From Allodiplogaster sudhausi (lineage: Eukaryota; Nematoda; Chromadorea; Rhabditida; Diplogasteridae), in NCBI GenBank assembly GCA_945643635.1, contig CALZFC010000354.1:3289501-3353500 (forward strand): a stretch of 64,000 nucleotides of DNA. Direction: 5' to 3'. Position numbers and translations under genes: made by a program. Position 1 is the stretch's first letter. Each line of letters begins with the position of its first letter. The notes beneath the pieces are model-generated. The model did not search any database. It was given only the letters and a program-made list of their open reading frames with translations, and was not told the DNA's origin. Below are positions 1-12,040 of this stretch, piece by piece.

Positions 1-99
1 TAACCCTCAAGTTTAATTAGAAGCTTTATTATAGTAGTGAACCCGCAATACAGTAACCCTCAAGTTTAATTAGAAGCTCAAGTTTAATTTATGAGATAC
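1..99. repeat. Short direct duplication at left edge
   Basis: A segment starting cagtaaccctcaagttt occurs twice near the edge (about 1-30 and 52-79), followed by a third partial caagtttaattt. It lies just past the 3' end of the truncated reverse transcriptase reading frame and may mark a break point of that element. Nothing coding is seen here. Confidence 0.5.
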
Positions 100-1155
100 C
101 GTGTCAAAAGCTTTGCAGAAATCATAATACAAGATGTCAACACAGTTAGCAGAGCCGGATTTAGGATCAGAATCAATAGCCCGTATCCATTCAGTCGTGC
201 ATTCTAGGAGATTGGACTCAACCGACCGGCGCGAGCGGAAGCCATGCTGGCTAGGAGGAACAATGGAAAACATATTGCAACATCTAAGCAAAGCGGGACG
301 GAGGCAGCGTTCAAGTACTTTTATTGGCGGCGGAGAGAGCGTCACAGGACGAAAGTCTTTAACCGAGGAGGAAGATGGAACTTTATTTATTGGAACTACG
401 ATCCCCTTCTTAGAGAGAGACGGGAGGGAAAGAAGCATGATAGAATAGTTGAAAATGTAGCTAAGCGGTGTACATAAAGAGGAGGCACATTTTTTATAGA
501 CTATTTGCGGGACTGGATCGGCAGTTACGGTAACCGACGGTTTAAGCTTGAGGAGGTTCTTTTTAACCAACGGCGGCATTACAATGAAATCCGAAAAAGA
601 GTGAGAAATGGGCACATGGGGGGAGAATGCGGGCATGCTAGCATCGTCACCAGTAAATACAGAGGAGAAAAATTCACCAAACGCATTAGCCTTATTACCG
701 TCACCGATGCATACCCTACCGGACTGATCTCTCAGGGCGCCTATACTAGGTTTAATTTTCAAACGACAGCCAACAAACGAGTATAATTTCTTCTTAGATT
801 TCATAAGGGCGGCTTCATGATTGCGGTTGTACTTAGACATCATTTTAGACAATTTAGCGGTTACACGCAGATATTCAGCTCTAACAGGCAGGCAGTTTAA
901 TTTCGGGAAAAGAGCAGCTATATGCGCGAGAAGAGATTGAATATATGTAGGGTATCTATCCCAAGAAAGGCGTCTAGTTGAGAGGGGCGTGAAAGCGTGG
1001 ACAATATCACAGAGAGTGGATGTAAATCTGTCATGCATGTCATCTATGTCAGTAAAGTTAATAAACACACTGACTAGCTGGGGAGAAGATTGTCTCGCGT
1101 GCCATATATATACATACATACAAACACTAAAATATACATATAGACACTCATGCAC
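70..1155 (-). mobile_element. Truncated non-LTR retrotransposon (CR1/jockey-type) reverse transcriptase
   Basis: An uninterrupted frame of 361 codons on the minus strand. The N-terminal 150 residues look like the linker between the endonuclease and reverse transcriptase of CR1/jockey-type LINEs. Fingers-domain motifs follow: a KGIVVPINK-like block, DFRPVTL, a QHGFRSRRS block, and then motif A, YYDFCKAFDTVSHK, with the first catalytic Asp. The frame stops about ten residues later, so the YxDD palm motif, the thumb and the 3' UTR are missing. The endonuclease is also absent upstream. This is a dead, doubly truncated LINE copy. The clade is inferred from motif style and would need a phylogeny. 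Confidence 0.85.
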
Positions 1156-1185
1156 GAAAAGTTTAATTTCCTGCTCAAAGTACCT

Positions 1186-1310
1186 TTTCTGGGACGCCCT
1201 AAATTCTATGGGACGCCTTTTCTTGCCATGGGACGCCTATAAATCGGTCGGACTTTTAATTTCATGGGACGCCTAACTTTTCCATGGGACGCCTACACTA
1301 GAATAGAGCC
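1186..1310. repeat. Five spaced copies of an ATGGGACGCCT-like motif
   Basis: The core GGGACGCCT occurs at about 1192, 1210, 1231, 1266 and 1284, mostly preceded by AT or CAT. Spacing is irregular (17-36 bp), so it is not a simple tandem repeat. It lies upstream of the LINE fragment on its strand. Function unknown. Confidence 0.6.
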
Positions 1311-2340
1311 GAAAAAAGCAGTAGTTATTATCTTTGTCCACACCAAAAAAGGAACAATTACAAGGTTTTGGCCTCTCACACAAGCGCCAGATATCGTACG
1401 GCGAGACGCTTTCGACAGCAACCTCTTGCTGTATCTCTCACGAGTCCTCCAGGACTCTTTTGTCTCTCTCATCTAACTCTCTCCCAGCACTCTCATTGGC
1501 CGTAATCCTTTTCTAATATTTCTTCATTATCCACACCCCTCTTCCGAACTCTGCCGGAACCTGCAAGGACAGAGGGAACGACGACCAGTTCCAGAGATCC
1601 GAGAATCTTGAGATGAAGTAGATACAATGCAGGAATACTAGAGAAGAACATGTATAACACAAGAACACATTTATTCACTAGTAGAAGGGTTTTATAAAGG
1701 GATGGAACATAACTGTACAACAGTTATCAGTCCTGTGTGCAAAGGAATGTATTGCGAAATTACTTAACACCCACGCATTAAAAAATCATATAAATTTTAT
1801 GTACGTACAAGTTGTTTTTCAAGTCCATAACAGTCCGTTGAAATCTTCACCGTTGTAATAATTCATTAGTGCAGGAAGAAAGAGTACTGAGTGGATCCAG
1901 TACTAATGTATACACACAAGAAAAAATTCCATTAAAAACTACTGTTTTGGCTACGGTATTTACCGTCGAAAGAGCTTTCTAGGGAATAAACCGTACTAAT
2001 TCGCAAATAATAACCGTTGCCGCAAACCGCTGGTCAAAAACCGTCAAAAAGCGGCTAACCGCTGCGGCAACGGTATTTTTGCAGCTAAGGAGGACGAGGC
2101 TTGAACCTCGTTTTTGGTAATTTATTTCACTCTTTCGCCTCTCTCTCTCTTTCTCTCTCTTTCTTTCAATATCTCTTCCTTCCCTACTTCTCTCTCGCTG
2201 TCTGCTTCTCTCTCCTTCCCTATTCTACTTCTAATATGGCTGGAACCACGTAAATAGACGACAATTTCTCAATTTTTGTGGTTAAGTTGGATTAAATACT
2301 TCTTTTGTTATAATATCTTTAATAAAGAAGAAACTAGAAA
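1311..2340. other. Non-coding, repeat-derived DNA
   Basis: No convincing exon is seen. At 1909-1932 there is a GTATACACACAAG...CCATT block that is inverted at 11404-11429, and between 2000 and 2080 there are several ACCGTTGCCGC/ACCGCTG-type words with counterparts near 11310-11390. A CT-rich microsatellite lies at 2133-2215. Confidence 0.5.
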
Positions 2341-2454
2341 CTAATAAGGTGTTAAAAAAACGGAAAAGTGAATGAAATATCACTGACCTGATTTGCGTAG
2401 TGGAGTTGGCGTGGACGACGGTGAACCTGTAAGCAGACAGAGAGTTTTGCAGCC

Positions 2455-2550
2455 GCGCGGAACCGAACCCGTACCCAACCAAGCCACCACCCATTTTCGC
2501 ATTTTTCCCAGCACGCGCGCCTTAGACCACTACACCACACGCACCCCGCG
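2455..2550 (-). other. tRNA-like sequence (degenerate, Leu/Ser-type D arm)
   Basis: Read on the minus strand this has an A-box-like GTAGTGGTCTAAGGCGC block (about 2539-2520) and a B-box-like GGTTCGGTTCC (about 2469-2459). The spacing is about 50 nt, as in tRNAs with a long variable arm. I could not close a full acceptor stem, so this is more likely a tRNA pseudogene or a tRNA-derived SINE head than a working tRNA. Confidence 0.4.
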
Positions 2551-2631
2551 ACTGAATCCGGAAGAAGATAGCCAATTGAAAACGGAGGTCGGCATGAAGG
2601 TATGTTAAGGTCGCGAGCGCGCGCTTGAGAA

Positions 2632-2634
<3 letters not shown>

Positions 2635-2678
<44 letters not shown>

Positions 2679-2692
2679 AAGAGAGAGAGATT
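2635..2692. repeat. (GA)n microsatellite
   Basis: About 50 bp of nearly pure GA dinucleotides. Similar tracts follow at 2925-3006 and 3830-3900. The long Ser/Leu frames read through them are artefacts of the repeat. The surrounding 2700-3560 shows no supported exon; a roughly 31-bp direct duplication (ACAGGATATTCCAAACAAT) lies at 3268-3322. Confidence 0.95.
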
Positions 2693-2946
2693 GTAAGACA
2701 GTATTTTTCTCAAAATTGTCGTCTTTCATCACTTGCAGTTTATTCATACTGTATTCGGTTAATTTAGTCTCAATGATGCGCTTGCTTTCACTACTTCAAT
2801 AACTAATAAACTACCAAACGGTGAAGTCCGAATCTCTCTTGATTAGCTGTAATGTTCTAATTGCATTCGTTCAGTGTAGTGTTCACTGCTTGTTGAGGAG
2901 AGTAAGACAGACAGAGAGAGACAGACAGAGAGATAGAGAGAGAGAT

Positions 2947-2981
<35 letters not shown>

Positions 2982-3569
2982 GTGAGTGTGAGAGAGAGAG
3001 AGAGAGCTGGAGAGCACCTGTGAGGGAGGGAGTGGTAACCTGATTGTGAGAGCTTCGTTCTCTATGTATCGATTTTTTTAAGCTGCCAATTGCAAGCAGG
3101 CTAAACTTTGCATCCATATAAGCATACACTTACCATGTTTCAACTTACGCTTTACAATTACAGCATTCAACAGTTTTTATTGTTATGCAGTGGTCAATGT
3201 GATAACAAGCGGAATGTAAGCGCCATAAAGAATCGAGCGACATTTTGACAGAAATGTACAGGCATTCACAGGATATTCCAAACAATATGCAACGATTCAC
3301 AGGATATTCCAAACAATATGCAACAAGATAAACTAGATTTTCACTCGTAATGAATACATTCACATAGTGCACCCTGTCAAAATTAAATCAATGAATATAC
3401 AATTTCACAAAGAAGGAAGAAATACAAAAGACGCTTTCTCACAGAATACATATACAATCTTTGGCAAATATGATGAAAAGATTTTTACAAGGTTACTTAC
3501 TCTTCACCTATTTCTAGGAAACTATACAAACCACTCTACAAATCCATGATAAAATTTGACCAAAAGAAT

Positions 3570-3861
3570 CATGCCAAATGTATTTGAATGCTGTCTACCA
3601 GGTTGATAGCTGTGTTCGACTTGACCGACTGTGGCGCGCCGATGAGAAGCGAGAACACGCCCCAGATGTCGGCAACCTCAGAGTCGAATCGGAGATGGAA
3701 GAGGAAGTGGCAGGCCAGGGCAACAACAACAGCCTCGATGAACGATTCACCGCAGAGAATCTCGATTGCCTGGAAATATACATTAATCTTACTTTTTTTT
3801 GTTCCTGTTCAACCAAGAAATATGCAGGCAGTGAGAGAGAGAGAGAGAGATGATTGAGCGT

Positions 3862-3902
<41 letters not shown>

Positions 3903-6218
3903 AGGGGATTGAAGCAAAACAGCCTCAATTTTCAAGATCTTATATCCGGACAGTACTGCACCTTTTCTGACTGGAGAGATGAAACTATTGCAAAAAGAAA
4001 ACTTTACACTGACGTTACAAAATACGGAGAACTGCTTCCTGCTTTGTCCGTACTTGACAACCAGCGGCTGACGGAGGCCCATTTCACAGAGTCGATCGAC
4101 GACGTGCCTTGCATCAGGCTCAGACTATAAGTATTGATTGGCAATTTCTCTAAAGCGCAAAAAAAACATTTTAAAAGAGAACACTTATCAAAGAGAATCA
4201 CATACAAATCTATTGCTGCTTTCAATTTGGTAAAAATATACAGCAAACTGTCTGACCAGGAATGTAGAGAAGACTCTGCCAAAGCGTGACATCTGCTTAC
4301 GTGGGCAGAACTTCTTAAAGTGGGCAACCACAGCGAGAACGGCTTGTACAGATGCTGTTTCTGCAACCATCTCTTGTCAACTTAGATCGACTAGATTCAA
4401 CAGAAAAATCGGGAAATTGGTTAAAAAAAATTCTCCTCTTACCTGAACCTGTAACTGTATTCATGGCAGAAATAGACATCTGCTCGGCCGAGGAGAAGTT
4501 AGTCTTGAATATGCTGCTCAGATACTCCTCGATTCGGGGCCACTTCTGCACAAAGGCGTTGGTGTCGACCTTGAATCCTCTGTCAAAGTCGGACAGTATC
4601 TGCAATTAAAGAACTACAGTAATTTAGACCTGCTCTTTACAAACGAGTACGGTATTGCCGTATATCAAGAAAAGTACCTGCTTGGAAGAAGAGAGCTGCC
4701 TAAATTCTTCAATCGCCTTCGCAGCACCCATCTCACGACATAGCTGGAGTCGGTATTCACTTAAGAATAAATAAAGACCGTAATTCAGGCAAATTCATTT
4801 ATGATTGTTATTCTATTAATTAAAGTACCGTAATATATATATACGGGTTATGCATAAGCAGAATATCATTAAAAAATAAGTGACTGTAACAATCTCCTCC
4901 AATTAATTAATGTATACAAATTATAATTAACAATAATATTCAAAAATAGGTGTAGAAAGACTGACCGCGACTCTTCGAGCATCTGAAGGGCAGTGTCACT
5001 GTCATCAGGAAAGTGCCTCAGCTGCATGGCGATGAGACGCTGACCTTCGAAGTTCCTTGGAGACGTGTCCATCTTCTTCCTCTTGTATGGTCGCAGGACA
5101 GCGTCTCCATGAAGCGCCATGCGTCTTCGCCGATTGCTAACGTACACGATGAGGAAGCTCTTGTTGCCGCGGACGAAGGGCGTCTAAAGTAAATATACAG
5201 TATGCTCTAAAGTTATTTGCAGTTATTAAGGATAAATTTAAAAAAAATACGAAGTGAAACCTGGTTTGTCTTTGGGAATGGGAGCATGAGCCTGGTGAAG
5301 AAGCAGACAATCTCACGTGTGGTTGGACGATTCTTGCTAAAGAAGGTATGGAAGATTGTGTCAATATTCTAAAAATAATAATGAAAATAATACACAAGTT
5401 AATATGGAGAATTGGCTCACTTGTCTGCATGCTGCATAAGATATTCGCCGACCCTTCGAACGAACTGCCTCCTGACGTTACAACGATACTCTTCGGTGAT
5501 GTCACCGGACCGCAGAGAGGAGACGATGACATCAGTTTCTGGATGAGTCCTCAGAATATCTTAACATGTACAGTTAATCACTTTGATCACGAAATTGTAA
5601 TGTAAAGGGTACCTTGCATGGACGCAGTACTTAATTTTTCATTAAGTCTTTGCACAAGCACAACTCCGCCAGATCGATTTTCGCGATCTAAGTTGATGGG
5701 AGCGATTTTTTTAAAATATAAACATAAACAGCTTACTTTTCAGAATCTCGCCAACGCAATGACCATCCAGTACAGACGCTGAAGAGCTACTCTCGTGACG
5801 ACTTCCAATTTCATCGATTTCCTCTTCATCGTCAGAACTACTCAGCATTATTCTCTTTCGCGAGGGAGAAGCGGAATCACGAGCCTGATTACGGAAAATA
5901 TCGTCCTTTGAAAGATAAAGAAGCACATAGTTTAGATCAAAAATTTCTAACGTTTGAAAATGGGCTGTACTCCTCTTCCTGACAATGAGCAACATAGACT
6001 GTTAGCTGGCAGTCGTCATCGGGGAATACACCCAAAACGGGGTACTCGATGCGACCCACTGATCTTGTAACTCGACAAATTCGCGAGGGATGGATTTCGT
6101 AACGGCCAAGAAGCTCCATCGTCAGCTCCTCCAACGTAGTTGCAGCGGACTCATCGGAACCAAGGTCTGCTTCAACCGACTTTCCATCTTCAGCCAAAAC
6201 TTGCAACCGGAAACGCAT
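3570..6218 (-). CDS. SAMD3-like accessory protein next to transposase-like gene
   Basis: Multi-exon minus-strand gene. Exon 1 (6218 to about 5984) starts at MRFRLQVLAEDG and looks like the ubiquitin/PB1-like N-terminal domain of the sterile-alpha-motif-3-like proteins that are abundant in fish genomes. Further exon blocks follow: about 5884-5738 (acidic DDEEEIDEIG); about 5563-5404 (HPETDVIVSSLRSGDITEEY, then an Arg-rich helix); about 5348-5262 (NRPTTREIVCFF); 5184-4975 (NRRRRMALHGDAVLRPYKRK); 4757-4677; 4601-4440 (ILSDFDRGFKVDTNAFVQKW); about 4366-4270; about 4120-4060; and about 3777-3570 (a hydrophobic C-terminal block containing LACHFLFHLRF). The domain order matches my memory of that family, but I could not align it. 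Several splice junctions are unresolved. It begins about 110 bp after the end of the upstream gene on the same strand. Confidence 0.6.
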
Positions 6219-6330
6219 TCTAAATTAAGAAATCAAATATATGCTTAAAATCAGTTTACAAGTAGTAATTGCGTTATAACGCCTTAATTTTTATAAGGAA
6301 TAACACTCATTTGAAAGCGCAATTCTTCGT

Positions 6331-8934
6331 TTATTCCAAAGGGAAATGTCTGATTGGAATGTACACAACATCAACAAAGAAGTAAGAGTCAAGTGGGTGA
6401 GCAGAGTTAAGATCTTCGAAGGAAAGAACACAAAGAACATCGGACATCTGAACAGTGTAACAGTTGATAGAATCAAGCCAAGAGATCGTTTCGCACTTTT
6501 GAATCACAAGTTTCCACTCACCATCAACATAAGCAGCAAAGCGAATCTGACCAAAGGATGGGAGCGCGCCTGCTGCCAAGACTACAATATCGCGGTCACT
6601 GTAGCACATTCCATGGTAGTCAATTCTATAGCACCACATACGACAATTGCGAGGTCAGCAATGATGGAGATCAGGGGAGAATCGGATGGAAGCTCGCTGT
6701 AATACCGTACCCCTGCTCGCGGCAACGCTTCCAAATTGAATGATGCGCGCTGAGATGCAAGGAAATGCTGCGCGTGGTTGATCATGGAGAATGGCAAGTT
6801 TTGAGCGTTCCTAGACATGTAGAAGTGCGACTTGATCGATGCATTCAGTTGCTCGAAATCAATACACCAATTCAGGATGGGGGGTCCATACAATCTCACG
6901 AATCTTGCATAGTGAACGAGGTGGTGAGTTTTGATCGTCATCGAAACCTCGCCAGGGAAAAGGTTGACAATCTCGCGGACCGAATCAATGTATGTTGCCA
7001 CTAGATCTTCTAATCTGGCCAGATCTCGCTCAGTAAAGGAAGGCTGCAGAAGGGTGAGGAGAACTTTTCCAAGAAGCACAAAGGATTCCCACTCTATGAA
7101 GTCGGAGAGATCGGTGTGAAAATGAAGAGCAAGCGGGAGCAATCTCATTAGAGTGTGAACCTGGGAAGCGCGCTGGGAGATCGAAGTGCCAGAGAGAACA
7201 TCTACCTTGAATGGGGAGGGGCGGGATGAAGAATCTTGCTTTCCGTATGGGAGATTGGACAAAATCGCGTTGATTCTTTGCAACTTAAGCCCACGCCGAT
7301 CCAATGCGCGCAGAAGCCTTATGGTTGCTCTTTGGGCTTCACCCTCCAAAACGTCGTGCATTAGATCCAGCGAGCAATCATTCATAAAGTCATACCCCGG
7401 AATGCCATCCAAAGGGCGAGCATCTTTGAAGCCATGGTTCTGGGCCAATCCTGCGCTGAAGACGTGGTCGTACCACCGCCTATCTTTCAGCTGAACTTGC
7501 GACTCGTTCGTGACAGTAAGGAAGTTGGCAGAGTCAACTAGGCAGAGGCGGCAGCGGTTGTAATTGAGTTTGAGGCCGCGAAACTCATAATGCGCTTTAT
7601 TATCCGCAATCACAGAGAGGAGTACTGGGTGAAAGAGTTCATCTCCAATTCGAAGGCCACCCCTATCATAAATGCTGGCCAGCTGCTGCTTTAGGACATC
7701 AATGATGGGAAGGAAGGAATGCGCTGAGTGGTCTTTCGCATAGGCACTGGCATAGACCAACTTGGACGCCAATGCCGATGAGGCGTCCAAGTGATGCCCT
7801 GCCAGTTTGATTTGGAAAAGACAAAGCGAGTTGGCGGCGGCCTTGGGGCCAAGGGAGCTTCCGGGTGAGACATCGTCTGCATACAACAGGAAAGGAAGTG
7901 GGGTTGCATGCTGAGTTTCATCAGCCACGGTCTTATACCTTTCTCCCTTTTGATGGCAGCATATTCTATCGCTACAGCAGGACTTGAGCAGGTTGAGGGA
8001 GCGAGCAAATTGTACTGCTTGTCTAAGCACTTCTTCTAGCTCCAATACATAGAAGTACTCTCCTTGCTCTACACGCCGTTTCTATCTCTCTTAGTCGTCT
8101 GGATTACGCCCATCTGACATTTCTGAGGTGTTAGAATGTCGCCGTTACGCGTGCCAAGCTGCCAAGTCCTTTTGTAATGCGTCAAACAGGAGGAAATCGC
8201 CGAATCAGTTTCGGCTATAGCCCTAGGATCACCGGATTCGCCGACACGCTGCAAAAACTGGGCGAAGCTGTCCAGCGAAGAGCGGGGGACTCCTCTGCCC
8301 ATCTGCTGGGCGAAAAATTGTTGGAGCTCGTTCGCACAGCTGGTAGATTCTGGAAACATAGAATAAATAGCTCTGGCAAATAGGAACCAAGAATACATGA
8401 TACTTTTTTTATCTACACTAAGACCAAGTTGCATAATAGTTTGCATAGACATAAATGGGAACCTGGTGCAGGTTCAGAATTAGCCTCTGTTGATCCTCCT
8501 CCATCTCAACGTCCTCGCTAAACGACACTTCAGCAGCATTTGCTTCAGCAACGTTCAAAGCAGGCGGAACGACATTTGGAGGTCTTGGTGGTGGCGAAGC
8601 TGAATTTTTCTATTTATTTTAATAAACAATAGAAATAAAGTGCATGAAATTTTTTTCTTCTCTCTACCACCAAAGACGGCTGTGCTGTCCGTCAAGGCCT
8701 ACTGTACTTCAAGTAAGAGGGCATAAAAAGTAATAAATAATCACCTGAGAGAATAGAACCAGCGTGAAAACGTGTGCAGTGCTGCCGTAGTGCGTCCATT
8801 TTGCCGAATCGCTGCCAGACGACACACATCTTGCATAGCAAGGCACCGCTGCCACCATGATCGTGTCGCCGATGCTCCAAAACTCTTCGTTTGGACTCCA
8901 GCCATTCGTTGCATCCTTCGACAGGGCATTCCAT
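6331..8934 (-). CDS. C2H2 zinc-finger plus DDE-transposase-like protein, frameshifted
   Basis: Exon 1 (8934-8745) encodes a C2H2-like finger region (CPVEGCNEWLESKRRVLEHR, then CKMC and HCTRFH). Exon 2 (8599-8463) joins in phase and is Pro- then acidic-rich. A further exon (about 8350-8097) carries CANELQQFFAQQMG. The main block (8068 to about 6640) carries LLYADDVSPGSSLGPKAAAN and SLDLMHDVLEGEAQR, matching the LYxDD..NPLGxK and DxMHDxLEG signatures of a widespread animal transposon-derived family. The C-terminal block (about 6640-6331) has FGQIRF and a typical tail but is in a different frame (-1), with no good intron between. So there is either a disabling frameshift, a sequencing error, or programmed shifting. 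I know of no firm biochemical function; a transposase role is inferred. Confidence 0.65.
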
Positions 8935-9051
8935 CTAAATAGTGGTGTAATTTGGTTTTCTTAAAGTGTCACAGTAGTAAGCTAACTAATTGAGGAGATT
9001 AAAAAAACTGAAGAATACATTAATAACAGAATGTGGCGAAAAAAAACTGAC

Positions 9052-10790
9052 AGCTGTGGTCGTCCAACAGCCTGCTTAAGCCCCCCTTGCTGCCTCGACA
9101 CAACTCGCGGTACTGCAAAGATGGAAAAACTGAATTACGAAAGGAAAATAATCTCAAAATAACAACTCATTAGAAAAAAGAGGATTTGTTTCGAAGGAAT
9201 AAACATCTACTTCAAGTTTCCTATAAAATCTTACAGTAGTGACCGTCCAACACCCTGCTTCAGCCTCCCTTGCTGCCTCGACACAACTCACGATACTGCA
9301 AAGATGGAAAAGCTGAATTACGAAAGGAAAATAATCTCAAAATAACTACTCATTAGAAAAAAGATTATTTGTTTCGAAGGAATAAACATCTACTTCAAGT
9401 TTCCTATAAAATCTTACAGTAGTGACCGTCCAACACCCTGCTTCAGCCTCCCTTGCTGCCTCGACACAACTCACGGTACTGTAAAGATGGAAAAGCTGAA
9501 TTACGAAAGGAAAATAATCTCAAAATAACTACTCATTAGAAAAAAGATTATTTGTTTCGAAGGAATAAACATCTACTTCAAGTTTCCTATAAAATCTTAC
9601 AGTAGTGACCGTCCAACACCCTGCTTCAGCCTCCCTTGCTGCCTCGACACAACTCACGATACTACAAAGAAATGGATGCTGAATTACGCAAAGAAAATAA
9701 TCTCAAAATAACAACTCATTAGAATAAAGAGGAATTTTTTAGAATAAAAAAAATCTACTTCAAGTTCCCCTTAAGAAAACTTACATCAGTGACTGTCTAA
9801 CAGCCTGCTTCAGCCTCCCTTCCTGCCTCGCGAGATCTCGCGGTACTGCAAAGATGAAAAAGCTGAATTACGAAATGAAAATAATCTAAAATAACTACTC
9901 ATTAGAAGAAAGGGGCTTTCTTTCGAAGAAAAAACATCTATTTCAAGTTCCCCTATAAAAAACTTACTGTAGTGACAATCCACCAACGTGCTTCTGCTTC
10001 CCTGTCTGCCTCCCAACAACCAGCGGAACTGTAAAGAAATAAAAGCTGAATTACGGAAAGAAAATATTCTTAAATAACAACTCTTTAGAAAAATGCTTTG
10101 TTTCGAAAATGTATCAACTGCTTAATAGTTCTCTTAAAGAAAACATACCGTGGAGATCCTCTACCAGCGTACTGATGCTTCCCCCTTCCTGCCTCACAAC
10201 AACACGCGGAACTGCAAAGAAACGGAAGCTGAATTGCGCAAAGAAAATATTCTTAAATAACTGCTCTTTTGAAAAAGGGTTTGTTCCGAAAATAAATCAA
10301 CTCCTTTACGTTTGCAACAATGTGGAAGATCTATTACTAAAGAGTTATACACAATAACAACCAATCGTTCAAAAGAATCAGCCAAAGATTTAAAAAAATA
10401 TATTTATTACAAGTTAGCTTAGAGCGAACTTACCAGACGAAGTCGTCCCCCAGTCATGCACTCCTCGCTCCCTTTCTCGAGCAACTGCTAAGGGAATATT
10501 GTCTACAATAACTGCTCTTTCTAAAGAATAAGCCGTTAGATCTGTTACAAGTTAGCTTAGAGCGAACATACCAAACGTAGTCGTCGCCCAGTCCAGTACT
10601 CCTCGCTCCCTTCTGCTTCTTCACAACTCGAGCAACCCGATGTGGATGCTGAATTATATGAGAATATTATCTACAATATCTACCCTTTCTAAAGAATCAG
10701 TAATTAATGTGCTTCTAAAAAAACACTTGCATCCATTCATATCTATTTAAAAAAAAAAGATTCCATTCCATCAAGAAACATTTCCATAAA
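9052..10790 (-). repeat. Tandem array of 61-nt exon-like segments, 183-bp period
   Basis: On the minus strand each unit reads intron, ctttgcag acceptor, 61-nt segment, gtaag-type donor. Segments sit at 9052-9112, 9235-9295, 9418-9478, 9601-9661, 9785-9845 and 9968-10028, with a 63-nt copy at 10149-10211; more diverged copies continue to about 10790. The first three steps are exactly 183 bp. The length stays 61 nt even where sequences have diverged. The frame that is open in the gene-proximal copy (YRELCRGSKGG...) has a TGA in the next four copies, is open again in the 9968 copy, and is stopped in the 10149 copy. They lie just upstream of the zinc-finger exon at 8934, so they could be alternative leader exons, or subterminal repeats of the mobile unit. 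Confidence 0.75.
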
Positions 10791-11567
10791 GAAATCATGC
10801 CCACCGTGGTAGTCACTCTTGATGATTCGCTGCAACCGAGCGAGCCGACCAGACACGTGAAAATAAAAATATTTGTGAAGAAAGCAAGGTTAAGTAATAC
10901 TATTATATGAAAATTTACATATAAAAGAACCTTAAATGCGCCGAGCCTCTTTTATACAAAACCATACCTCAATTCGCTTCTAGCGCGAGAGACCCCGGCA
11001 GGGACTCTCTTTCATGCGACAGGAGGCGAAGGCTGAAAGTAAGTAAGAAATTCAAGAGAACCAATTAAAACATTATCATTTATGGTTAGCAGCGACATAA
11101 TCCATCTTTCTGAGGAAATTCGCTCCAGAAAATCAAGTGCGCCAGCATACTATAAGTGCGCCATGGTACACCTCATGCGTCCAAAATGTGCAGTCGGAAA
11201 ATACAGGTGCGCCAGCGAACCATAAGTGCGCCACGGAACACCGTATGCTTGTCCGAGTTGCCAGTTGTAAACCACTAATTTTAATGGTATGCTAGCTGGG
11301 GAAAATACCGTTGCTGCTTGAGGGCGCACCCAGGGTGCAAAAAGGCAAAAAACCGTTATTTCCAGCGGTTTCAACACCTACGGTATCGCGATTTCGCACT
11401 TCCAATGGTTTTTTTTCTTGTGTGTATATGTCTGCCCTTTAATCTCCGTATTGAAATATGCGTATCTGCACTATATTGCCTAGATCTCAAGTACTTCTAC
11501 TCCAGAAAGAAAACATTTTAAATCAACATCGCACTTTAATGAATGTGCTCAAAGCGTCATGTACATA
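10791..11567. other. Non-coding repeat-rich DNA
   Basis: Contains GTGCGCCA words repeated at about 11138, 11157, 11207 and 11226, ACCGTTGC-type words, and the AATGG...TTCTTGTGTGTATAT block at 11404-11429. The stretch 11440-11560 resembles 21430-21560, which suggests a dispersed repeat. No exon supported. Confidence 0.5.
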
Positions 11568-11954
11568 CAGTACCGCCCAACATCCAGGGGTCATGGATGC
11601 AACGGATGCAACGGTTGCATCCTTAAGATCCATGCGAATTGTGGCTTGTACAGCGTCGAACATTTTCCATATTACATTTTTCTAAATGAGAATTTTTTTC
11701 TCTATCGACTGAATATATCCAATTCATAAAATACTCAACTCTTTTACGCGAAGATTTGTGTGCAATGTAAGTCCAAATGGTGTGCAAGGAATATTGTGCA
11801 AAGCTGTGTAGGGTACTTTACTTTAAATCTTGGTAGGTTTCCAAGAATTTTCTTCTTTCTTTGCTGATCTGAGAACTGCAAAGAGGTTATCAGCAGTGCA
11901 ATTAATGCAGAGGAGGAGGCAAAAGAAGACTGACAAAATATAGCAAAAAAACTG

Positions 11955-12040
11955 GAAGGAATTGGCACAAAGCGGAATCGAACTCCAGCCCTTCTGCTCA
12001 TGCTCGGATATGCATACCAATTCTCCACTCACCCATGTTG
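11955..12040 (-). other. tRNA-like segment in left foldback arm
   Basis: On the minus strand it reads GTGGAGAATTGG (A-box-like) and, about 45 nt later, AGTTCGATTCC (B-box-like). T-stem pairing is poor, so it is not a working tRNA, but it could be a relic internal Pol III promoter. Confidence 0.45.
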
